The translations under genes and the position numbers were made by a program. From Clostridia bacterium (GTDB lineage Bacteria > Bacillota > Clostridia > Christensenellales > Borkfalkiaceae), in contig JAFZXN010000034.1 in the NCBI GenBank assembly GCA_017616695.1, positions 1 through 52,096 on the forward strand: 52,096 nucleotides of DNA, in the 5' to 3' direction. The notes under the pieces are model-generated. The model ran no database searches. It saw only the letters and a list, made by a program, of their open reading frames with translations, and was not told where the DNA came from. Position 1 is the stretch's first letter. The number at the start of each line of letters is the position of its first letter. This document shows, piece by piece, positions 42,373 to 49,972 of this stretch.

Positions 42373-43482
42373 TCAGGCAACGTCGACGGGCAAAGCGATC
42401 TTTAATGCGGGGACTATGCCGCACGGAGTACAATTGACACGGCTGAAATTATTTGCTTTACTGTTGGGGTGAACGAACATAGCGGAATCGCCCTTCACCT
42501 TTGTCTTTTCTTCCGAAGGAGTACGCAACCACCAATAACCGTAATCGTCGCCGAAGGCACACGCACTTTGGATCTTCGCGTAATCGCTTGCCGTCTTTTG
42601 TCTTGCCGTATCAGGACTATAAACGTGGTTTTCAAACCCGTATTTGCTTTTCGTCACTTCCTGCGCGCTCAACAAAAACACGCGGTCATAAGTATTTTCG
42701 CAAACGTAATCGCTGTAAAAAACAAACATAACGCCGTCGTCCATCGTACTGATTTCGGTGTTGACCACTTCGACGACCTCTGTCAACAATTTTTCGGTTT
42801 CGTTGAAAGCGGTATTGTAAAAGGTATCGTTGAGCCAGGCGCGAACGCTGCTGAACTGATAATTATTGCCGTAGATCGGACTACCGTCAACGGAATATTG
42901 AACGTAAACGTGATTGTAATCCTGACTGTCGAGTATCCTTTTGGCAAATATTATAGCCTTTCCGTCTTCAATGTCAAGTATTTCCCACTTTACAGGCTCA
43001 AATTCAAACCAATAAACGACGTTCGGATAGTATTCGTTCCGCATCTGATACTCCATAGACCGACTATCCTCCGTCCAATCGGGACGATAATCGGTAAAAT
43101 ACACTCCGCGGTAATCGTTGATACCGTCGCCGTTTAAGTCTACGTCTTTGTACCACATATAGTCCTTATCGATATTACCGTTCATGTAATAGCCGTAACT
43201 CGTCCAGGCGTTATCGTTTTCGTCGGTGGGCAACTCTCCCGCAAAAATCGCAAGCCTATCGCCCATATCTTCGGTAACGTCTTTTTGCGGATAACTGCCG
43301 AAATATATATGACCGTGAACCGACGCGTTGCCTTCTTCGGGATTATTTATCGTGCTGTTTAAAGACTGCACCGACGTCCGATCATCGCTCCGGATATTTT
43401 CGGCGTTTTCGCAAGCCGAAAGACCCACCGTCTGAACGATCAGAAAGAGCGTCAGTATGATCATCGCCGATATTTTATTCAT
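42373..43482 (-). CDS. DUF6273-type lipoprotein
   Basis: The product has 369 residues from the ATG at 43482 with AAGGAG seven bases upstream. The lipobox is GLSAC (Cys24). DVDLNGDGINDYRGVYF resembles a Ca-binding loop, and the C-terminal half carries VRAWLNDTFYNTAF, DYGYWWLRTPSEE and CGIVPALKI, the landmarks of DUF6273 domains, which are common in surface proteins of gut Clostridia. The function is unknown; ligand binding is a guess. It lies directly downstream of the ATPase C-terminal remnant, whose stop codon touches the Shine-Dalgarno. Confidence 0.85.
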   Translation of the reverse strand: MNKISAMIILTLFLIVQTVGLSACENAENIRSDDRTSVQSLNSTINNPEEGNASVHGHIYFGSYPQKDVTEDMGDRLAIFAGELPTDENDNAWTSYGYYMNGNIDKDYMWYKDVDLNGDGINDYRGVYFTDYRPDWTEDSRSMEYQMRNEYYPNVVYWFEFEPVKWEILDIEDGKAIIFAKRILDSQDYNHVYVQYSVDGSPIYGNNYQFSSVRAWLNDTFYNTAFNETEKLLTEVVEVVNTEISTMDDGVMFVFYSDYVCENTYDRVFLLSAQEVTKSKYGFENHVYSPDTARQKTASDYAKIQSACAFGDDYGYWWLRTPSEEKTKVKGDSAMFVHPNSKANNFSRVNCTPCGIVPALKIALPVDVA

Positions 43483-43495
43483 CTTTATACTCCTT

Positions 43496-43621
43496 TTACC
43501 GCTTTTTTGCAAGTGTTTTATAAAAGCTCTTTATCGTTTCGGGGTCGAACAGATGAATGACTTCGGGTGCGAAGGTAAAACCTATCATACCGCTTTCTTT
43601 TATCGCTTTCGCAAAAATATC
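43496..43621 (-). pseudogene. C-terminal remnant of an MsmX/UgpC-type sugar ATPase
   Basis: The 41 codons DIFAKAIKESGMIGFTFAPE-VIHLFDPETIKSFYKTLAKKR then stop match the very end of MsmX-type ATPases and align with the end of the chimera at 24956 (DIASAIENGGEISFTFTPDV). A TGA lies directly before the Asp. The upstream SGNH gene ends 16 bases earlier. No Walker or signature motif remains. Confidence 0.75.
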
Positions 43622-43637
43622 TCATACCCTTTCACCT

Positions 43638-44288
43638 TCACATCTGCTTAATAAATCTGTCGAAAAGCTCGAACAGCCTTTTATGTCCCGCGTCGTTGGG
43701 GTGAAGCCCGTCGGGCGCGTACCTTTGCATATTGGCGGGGATATTCGGCTGAATGCCCGACGTCGACCAAAGGTCCAAAACGGGCAGAGCGAAATACTCG
43801 GCAACGCTCTTTATCATATCGACGTAATCTTTTAAGACGTACTTACCGTCGGGACGCACGGCGACGAAATCTTCGCCGTGGCGGTGAATGGGCGTTACGA
43901 TAACTATTTGCGCTTTAGGGCACCTCAACTGTATATCGAGTATCAAAGAAAACAACGCGCCATAAAAAGTATATCGGCTGATAACGACGCCCTTTTCGCC
44001 CATCGGAACGTCCCCGTGCCCGAAATCGTTGGTGCCGCCGAATATAAAGACGACGTCAAGGCCGCTATCCATCTCTTCCACTCGCGTAAAGAACGGGAAA
44101 TTATCCTTTTCGGCAAGCGGAACTATCTGCGCGGCTATCTTGGTCGCGCCTATGCTGTGATTGAAGACCTGCGCTTCGGGATGCGCGGCGGCAAAAAGCC
44201 CCACGAAGCTTTTTTCGTATGAGCTCGCGCCGGTACCTTCAGAAATGCTGTCGCCCAAAAAACCTATTTTCAGCCCTTTTAAATCCAT
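43638..44288 (-). CDS. SGNH/GDSL-type esterase
   Basis: The product has 216 residues from the ATG at 44288 (AAGGTG six bases upstream; a GTG at 44297 is less likely). Block I is FLGDSIS (Ser14), block III is GGTNDFGHG, and DGLHPNDAGH near the C-terminus gives the Asp-His pair. No signal peptide is present. It probably removes acyl groups from imported sugars. It is flanked on both sides by gene remnants: the ATPase C-terminus downstream and the epimerase C-terminus upstream. Confidence 0.9.
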   Translation of the reverse strand: MDLKGLKIGFLGDSISEGTGASSYEKSFVGLFAAAHPEAQVFNHSIGATKIAAQIVPLAEKDNFPFFTRVEEMDSGLDVVFIFGGTNDFGHGDVPMGEKGVVISRYTFYGALFSLILDIQLRCPKAQIVIVTPIHRHGEDFVAVRPDGKYVLKDYVDMIKSVAEYFALPVLDLWSTSGIQPNIPANMQRYAPDGLHPNDAGHKRLFELFDRFIKQM

Positions 44289-44327
44289 AATCAACACCTT
44301 CTCTCTTTGTAGTAGTGCAATAATATC

Positions 44328-44468
44328 CTAATAGTAGACGATTTTGAAATCAATAGTATTCTTCTCGCCTTCCTTAAGCGAGAAATATTTTTCATTATTA
44401 TCAAACTCGACCGTTTCGTCCGCGTCGTCGGAAAGCGCCGACCACGGCTCTATACAGATCATATCCGC
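44328..44468 (-). pseudogene. C-terminal remnant of an aldose 1-epimerase-like protein
   Basis: One minus frame reads CADMICIEPWSALSDDADET, then VEFDNNEKYFSLKEGEKNTIDFKIVYY and stop. CIEPW followed by an FxLKxGE segment is the characteristic end of galactose-mutarotase-like (LacX type) proteins. The rest of the gene is missing; the sequence upstream belongs to a polysaccharide deacetylase in a different frame. Confidence 0.7.
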
Positions 44469-44775
44469 ACAGTTTTTCAAGCAAGAGTCTGTCTTCTTCC
44501 ACCTGAAAAGCGACTGTTTGGTCGTCGGGCAATTTTGATAAAGTCGGGTGCGAAAGCGTATGCGCGGCTATCTCGTGTCCGCGGTACACCCGCGCGACTT
44601 CGGCGGGTGAAATTTTATAGTTGTCATCACGCGCAAACTGCGTACCGAGCAAGCCCGAATTAAGATTAAAAGTTGCCTTCAGCCCATATTTATTTAGGAT
44701 TTTGACCAAATCTTCGTCACGACGGCAACCGTCGTCAAAAGAAAAAGTAATCGCTTTTAACTTACCGTTCCACAT
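44401..44775 (-). pseudogene. Truncated polysaccharide deacetylase (N-terminal half)
   Basis: The first 103 or so codons are nearly the same as the intact deacetylase at 40562-41248, including SFDDG and HTLSH. Similarity stops after LLLEKLCG near 44466, where the intact gene continues DPVVGFAYPGN. The frame then runs on out of register through the epimerase remnant as YDLYRAVVGAFRRRG and stops. The barrel is incomplete and the enzyme cannot be active. Shared bases around TGTGCGGA at the join would allow microhomology-mediated recombination. Confidence 0.8.
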
Positions 44776-44792
44776 ACTTTACCTTCGTTTTA

Positions 44793-45752
44793 TCAAACTA
44801 TCCGCCCGACGGCGATAACGACTATCGCCAGCGAGCCGAGAACTATCGAAATAATCTGCTTTACGCTCAATTTGTCTTTATATACCAGCGCGGAAACGAC
44901 CGTGACCGACACTATCACCCCGACGTTGTACACGGGGAAGAACACCACGCTCGGCAGTGCCCCCGAAAGATAAGTGTTGAGAACGTTTATCACGCCGTAA
45001 AAAATACCGATAGCGACGATAAACACCATTCTCAACTTTTCGCCTTTCGAGCTTGTCGCTATGGCGGCGGGCCCCTGCGCGTTATCCGCGGCGATAGCGG
45101 CCGTAGAGCTTTCAAAAGCGCTTTCGGGCTGTTTTTTCCTGTTTTTAAGGAAAGTTACGAGCATAGCGATAAGCCCGAACAAAACGGCGAACGCGAGCGA
45201 AAAATCGGCAAACAGCGTCTGTTTTGCCTGCGGGTAATAAACGGCGAGAAACTTTTGGTCGATACCTATAAGCCCGCTGCAAATAAGCCCCGAAACGGCA
45301 AAAATAAGCCAGGAATAGCTGAATTTAAAGCCTTTTCTGTCTATCGTCAGAACGAGCGAAACGACGATGAGCACTATACCCGCCGCGGTGACGATAGAAA
45401 CGGATTCTTTAAAATACAGGGCGTTAAAGACTGTAGGTATCAAAAACCCGCACTGACCGAAAAACACGGTCAGAGAAAGCGAGCCGCGCGCCATGGCTTC
45501 GAGGGTACATATAAGCCCCGCCATAAGCAGCAGCCCGTATATCGCGGAAAGGTGCAAAGGCTGTACGGAAATATTGTCGAACGCCGAAACGACGAACGGC
45601 AATATAGCGAGCATACCCACGAAAAAGAACATTACGTTGAGCCTGACTTCCTCGAAAAACGGGCTTTTTCTTTTGACCTTTTTCAAAAGCAGGCTTCTCG
45701 TAACGGAAAACGAAAGAGAAACTACGAGCAGTAAGTATTTAAGATATTCCAT
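44793..45752 (-). CDS. EamA/DMT-superfamily transporter
   Basis: The product has 319 residues with about ten membrane helices in two homologous halves and a hydrophilic loop at about 207-240 (KNRKKQPESAFESS...SSKGEK). KESVSIVTAAGIVLIVVSLVL in the first half and KDKLSVKQIISIVLGSLAIVVI in the second are the repeated DMT ends. These proteins export or import small metabolites or sugars; the substrate is unknown. It lies between the truncated deacetylase and the 3'-end repeat of the GH-like gene. Confidence 0.88.
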   Translation of the reverse strand: MEYLKYLLLVVSLSFSVTRSLLLKKVKRKSPFFEEVRLNVMFFFVGMLAILPFVVSAFDNISVQPLHLSAIYGLLLMAGLICTLEAMARGSLSLTVFFGQCGFLIPTVFNALYFKESVSIVTAAGIVLIVVSLVLTIDRKGFKFSYSWLIFAVSGLICSGLIGIDQKFLAVYYPQAKQTLFADFSLAFAVLFGLIAMLVTFLKNRKKQPESAFESSTAAIAADNAQGPAAIATSSKGEKLRMVFIVAIGIFYGVINVLNTYLSGALPSVVFFPVYNVGVIVSVTVVSALVYKDKLSVKQIISIVLGSLAIVVIAVGRIV

Positions 45753-45784
45753 AGTTCAAATTATATACTTTAAAGCGGAAAAAA

Positions 45785-45869
45785 TCAATCGATTTTTATC
45801 GCGGCGGACTTTAAACAGAGCGAATATTTTGCCTGTGAGCGTAACTTTGTCGCCCTATTTCGTAAAAGT
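45785..45869 (-). repeat. Decayed direct-repeat copy of the 3' end of the 678-aa gene
   Basis: These bases align with 49973-50056, the last roughly 28 codons of the GH-like gene. They include a stretch of 28 identical bases and the stop region, and differ by about ten substitutions and one inserted base. The reading frame is broken (TAG and a frameshift), so it is a remnant. Together the two copies form direct repeats around the phosphatase gene. Confidence 0.75.
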
Positions 45870-45910
45870 CGACGTATCGTGCCGTAAAACGGTTGGGTAA
45901 TATTGCGGTT

Positions 45911-48900
45911 TTATAAGATATTAACGCCGCCGAAATACAAACCGTTATCTTTATATTCGATATACGCGGAATCCCAATTTGCGATATAGTTTTCCGTAGC
46001 AAGCCCCGAAAGCATAACGGCGGACGAAGCGTAGTCGTGAATACCGTTCGCGGTTTCGTATTCCGCGTACGTTAAGGAAACTTTATAATAAGTTCCGTAA
46101 AGGGCATTCATCGTACCGGAATTGCTTCCTATAACGATAGCTACGTTTCTGATTGAAGACGCAGTCGAACCTGTGGTATCGTCTTTCTGTCCTATAGCGG
46201 ACACACCGTTCGTTTCAAGGATAAATACACAGTTACTGATCACGCCGCCGTTAAACGTGCTACCTATCGCCTTTTGCGAATCGGCTTTAACGATAACGTT
46301 GTATACCGTTCCCCCTTGCAGTTCGGCACCGATCAAAGCAGGTTTGCCCGTATCCGACTGAATAGGATTTATAAGAGCAAAATTCTTTACAACTCCGCCT
46401 TGACCGATAGACGAGAACAGATAGTTAAAAGTATTGTCGATGGTCAGATCTTTGATATAATGTCCTCGTCCGTCGAATATACCGCGGAAACCGTTTGTCG
46501 TTCTGTTAGTGCCGGCGCAATATTGAGAGAGTCTTTCCGTCAACGTACCGCCCGTAATATCGTTAGCGAGCACGTAATAACCCGTATGATTGGTCGGATT
46601 CAATCTGCCGTATTCGCCCATTGCATTAAGGTCGGCGACCGTCCTGATTATCCTGGTAATGAACGCCGCGTTCAGTTCGTAAGCCTTGTTTTCAGTGTAG
46701 AAAGTGATCGTAAGACGTTCGCTGTAAGTTACGCCCGCGGCGACATTGAGTTCGCTTGCCGTAACGACGTTCGGCGTAGCCAACGTTACTTTATTGCCGG
46801 AAGCCGTCTTTACGGCTATAACGTCGCCGTCTATCGCCGCCACGTCGAACGTAACGCCGAGTTCGACGTCGTAAGTGCCGTTTGAAGTAAGATCGACGGG
46901 TTCAGGCGCAACAACTATCGTTGTTTCCTCAAAAAGACTGCCGTCGATAAGGCTCGTCGCGCGGACGGTTATTTCCGTACCAACGGCAACGCCGTTGCCG
47001 ACGATAAGAAGCCCCGTTTGCGCATCTATCGAAACGCCCGATATTTCTTCGGTAAGTTCAAAGCTCGCGTTTACGGCGGATATAGTCATACTGTCGCCCG
47101 CGAAAATTTCATTCGACGGCGCGTAAAGCCCGATGACGGGCCGTATAACTCTTACGCCGTTGAACCAAATACCGAAATTATCGTAAGTTATTTCGGAGTT
47201 CCAGGCGGCAATATAATTATCGCTATCAAGCGCGAGGAGCATTTGCGCGAGAGTCGTATACTCGTAAATATCGTTTTCGGTCTTAAACGAAGAGTAGCTA
47301 CCCGAAACGTAATGAGTACCGATAAGCCCCGCAAAAGACACAGCGCCGTTTCCGAGCGTTCCCGCGGTAGGATCGCCGACCACTATCGCAAGATCCGTGA
47401 TCGTGGTCTGACGGTCGTTCCAATTACCGGCGGTGCCGACGACCTGTTGACCGTTTTTCTCGATAATAAATACGCAATTACGGACGACCGTGTTTTTCCA
47501 GGTAGACCCGATAACGACTTTGCTGTCCGCCTTTACGATAACGTTTTCGATAGTCGCGTGATGAACGCCGCTCGCAAGAACGTATACCGTCGGGCTTTCG
47601 GGGACCTGTATCGGATCGATCAACGCAAAGTTACTTATTATCGCATTATCGCCTACGCCGTAGAACAGATGCCCGTCGGCAAGCTTGAGGTTTTTGAGAA
47701 CGTGACCTCTGCCGTCGAATATACCGCGGAAACCTACAGTACGGTAATTGTCGCCGCACCATTCGGAGAGCGCGTTGACGCCTACCTGATCTTTACCGTC
47801 AATATCGTTACCGAGAACGTAATATCCCGTATCGTAAGCGGGTTTATTCTTGTTCGCGCCGATGACGTTAAGGTCTTCGACGGTCCTTATGACCATAGTT
47901 ACGACAGCTATCTTAACACGATAAACTTTTGTCGCCGTGTAAAAGTCGAAGATATGATCGCCCGCCGTTTGCTCTTTTATCAAAGCGTTTGTAAAGACTA
48001 TGCTATCCGTCTGAACGTCAAAAGCGAGCGACGTTTCGCCTATCCTGACCGCGATTATATCTTCTGCATTAAGTTCGCCGTCGATATCTGCCGCAGAAAT
48101 TATATAGTCTTCATTTGAAGTCAGGACGAGATCGGCAGTAAACTTATTGTTGCTCGTATCAGCGCAAAGTAAAGCCCGTTTGTCTTCGCCGTATTTCCAG
48201 ACGGAATCGGGCGTTATCCTTACGCCGTCGATCGCCCAATAATAACGTGTTAATTCCGTATCGGCGGGAAGAACCGGCAGCACGTCGCCTATCTTTTCAC
48301 CGTAAACGACTTCGGTCTTCTCGTCGCCGACGGCAAAAGAAAGTTCAAAACGGTCGCTTAAAGCGGCGGGATCGTACAACAAAATCCTCTTTACGGAGTT
48401 TATGGTCTCGCTCGAAACGCCGCAAACGCTTTTGAGATAGTTTTCTATCGCGTAGGAAAGCGGCTTTCCTTCCGCCCCGTACAACTTCATCATAAGCGTA
48501 TACAGCTCGCCGAAACCGACGTAGTTGTTGCTGTCGTTCTGCATTATGCCGTCGCTCGTGAACTCGCCGTCGACAATATTGCTTCTCCACCTTTGCCCCA
48601 TTTTGGAAAAGGACGTAAGCTCGAAATCTTTGATAAGATCGGGATAATCAACGCCGAGAAGCCCTTCGATAAGGAACGCCAAAGAGCCCGTCCTGTCCGC
48701 GCCCGCGTTGCAATGGAAATAAATGGGGTAATTATTTTCATCGGCAAGCAACGAGAATATCGAGCTTATGGAAGTCGGGGAACTCGAATTGAAAGATATC
48801 TTCTTATCGGGATCGCCGTCGGGTATCATTGCGCTATACAGCCACAGACCGTATCTATAATAATTTACGCCTTCCATAGGGGCGTCTTTGGTACCGTTTG

Positions 48901-49936
48901 AACGCAGATCTATCTCCGTTTTGATGCCGAGTTCGTTTTTGAATACGTCTTTTCCGCTTTCGGTAATATTGACGAGATTGCTGCCGCGATACAAAAGCCC
49001 GTAACCTATCACGTTTCCGTCCGTAGCGGACCACCCGCCGAGATCACGCATATTCGTCATGCCGTCGACGGTAAGTTGTCTTACGGTGTGATCGGTCTCC
49101 GCTTTCAGAACGCAGGTATCCGACCTCGATATGACGTCGCCGTTACTATCTGACGCTTCGGCATACGCATAATATTCGACGTTCGGTATCAGCGTTCCGA
49201 AAACGGCTTCGCTCGTCTTCGATTTTTTCGTTATCGCGGCAGAAAAATCTTCGTTGACAGATAAACGGAATACGTAATCGGTCGCGCCGCTTATATTACG
49301 CCAAACGACTTTTATTCTTTGTTTATCGTACTCTTGCCCCGAATAATCGAGCAGATAAGAAATTTGAGTCGCCGTATCGTCGGCGCTGAGATAACCGTCA
49401 ATTACATCGTTATAAACGTCCGACGAAATTTTTAATTTGTTATCGGCAACGACCGTTACAAAAACGCGCTTATTTAACGATCCGTAAACGACAGTGTAAT
49501 GATCGTCGCCCAAAGAAAAACAATCGCCCGACTGATATTCTATCGTGAATACGGTCAACGCTTCGTAAGTTTGGTCGTCATAGTTCAAATCTACGGCAAG
49601 ATCGCCTGCGGAAACGGTTTCGCCCTCCGTAAATTGTGTTTTTGCGGCGTAAACCGATATCCCCACGGGAACGGGATCGTGTTGGATATTGCCTGACGAA
49701 GAATTATTTCCTTCATCTATAGCGCTGTCCGATTGTCCGCCGCTTTGCGAGATCTCCCCGTCGCTTTCGGAAACGTCGTGCGCGCTTGATATAGACGCAT
49801 CGCCCGACTGTACGAAAGAAGCGGCGCTATCGCCTTCTGGCGACTCTGAATTTTCGTCGGTGCAGGCATAAAGCGACAGACCTACAAAAACCGTTGTGAC
49901 AAGCAATAAAACGAACGATATGATTTTTCTTTTCAT
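45911..49936 (-). CDS. Tyrosine-phosphatase-like lipoprotein with two beta-helix modules
   Basis: The product has 1341 residues. The lipobox is SLYAC (Cys25), and a Ser/Asp-rich linker runs to about 85. A bacterial Ig-like region (about 90-165) and a fibronectin-like region (about 195-280) follow. Then comes a Y_phosphatase3 domain with NMRDLGG (295-301) and the active-site loop HCNAGADRTG (Cys409, Arg415). After about 530 come Ig-like stretches and two repeats of about 230 residues (roughly 710-960 and 1100-1341), each with a TGYYVLxND segment and GFRGIFDGRGH, typical of GLUG-like parallel beta-helix modules. A secreted phosphatase tethered to a carbohydrate-binding or adhesive tail is inferred. 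AAGGAG lies upstream of the ATG. Confidence 0.85.
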   Translation of the reverse strand: MKRKIISFVLLLVTTVFVGLSLYACTDENSESPEGDSAASFVQSGDASISSAHDVSESDGEISQSGGQSDSAIDEGNNSSSGNIQHDPVPVGISVYAAKTQFTEGETVSAGDLAVDLNYDDQTYEALTVFTIEYQSGDCFSLGDDHYTVVYGSLNKRVFVTVVADNKLKISSDVYNDVIDGYLSADDTATQISYLLDYSGQEYDKQRIKVVWRNISGATDYVFRLSVNEDFSAAITKKSKTSEAVFGTLIPNVEYYAYAEASDSNGDVISRSDTCVLKAETDHTVRQLTVDGMTNMRDLGGWSATDGNVIGYGLLYRGSNLVNITESGKDVFKNELGIKTEIDLRSNGTKDAPMEGVNYYRYGLWLYSAMIPDGDPDKKISFNSSSPTSISSIFSLLADENNYPIYFHCNAGADRTGSLAFLIEGLLGVDYPDLIKDFELTSFSKMGQRWRSNIVDGEFTSDGIMQNDSNNYVGFGELYTLMMKLYGAEGKPLSYAIENYLKSVCGVSSETINSVKRILLYDPAALSDRFELSFAVGDEKTEVVYGEKIGDVLPVLPADTELTRYYWAIDGVRITPDSVWKYGEDKRALLCADTSNNKFTADLVLTSNEDYIISAADIDGELNAEDIIAVRIGETSLAFDVQTDSIVFTNALIKEQTAGDHIFDFYTATKVYRVKIAVVTMVIRTVEDLNVIGANKNKPAYDTGYYVLGNDIDGKDQVGVNALSEWCGDNYRTVGFRGIFDGRGHVLKNLKLADGHLFYGVGDNAIISNFALIDPIQVPESPTVYVLASGVHHATIENVIVKADSKVVIGSTWKNTVVRNCVFIIEKNGQQVVGTAGNWNDRQTTITDLAIVVGDPTAGTLGNGAVSFAGLIGTHYVSGSYSSFKTENDIYEYTTLAQMLLALDSDNYIAAWNSEITYDNFGIWFNGVRVIRPVIGLYAPSNEIFAGDSMTISAVNASFELTEEISGVSIDAQTGLLIVGNGVAVGTEITVRATSLIDGSLFEETTIVVAPEPVDLTSNGTYDVELGVTFDVAAIDGDVIAVKTASGNKVTLATPNVVTASELNVAAGVTYSERLTITFYTENKAYELNAAFITRIIRTVADLNAMGEYGRLNPTNHTGYYVLANDITGGTLTERLSQYCAGTNRTTNGFRGIFDGRGHYIKDLTIDNTFNYLFSSIGQGGVVKNFALINPIQSDTGKPALIGAELQGGTVYNVIVKADSQKAIGSTFNGGVISNCVFILETNGVSAIGQKDDTTGSTASSIRNVAIVIGSNSGTMNALYGTYYKVSLTYAEYETANGIHDYASSAVMLSGLATENYIANWDSAYIEYKDNGLYFGGVNIL

Positions 49937-49972
49937 AACTAAAAATACTCCTTAAAACGCAAATATAATCGC

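Noticed and set aside
45760..45788. TTGATT with 17-base spacer and TATAAT before the EamA transporter
   Set aside because: The -10 box is only seven bases from the ATG, which would give a leaderless transcript, and the -35 is the end of the decayed repeat. It may be chance.
47018..48118. A 366-codon plus-strand frame opposite the phosphatase gene
   Set aside because: It is a shadow of the real minus-strand gene with no recognisable domain or start signal.
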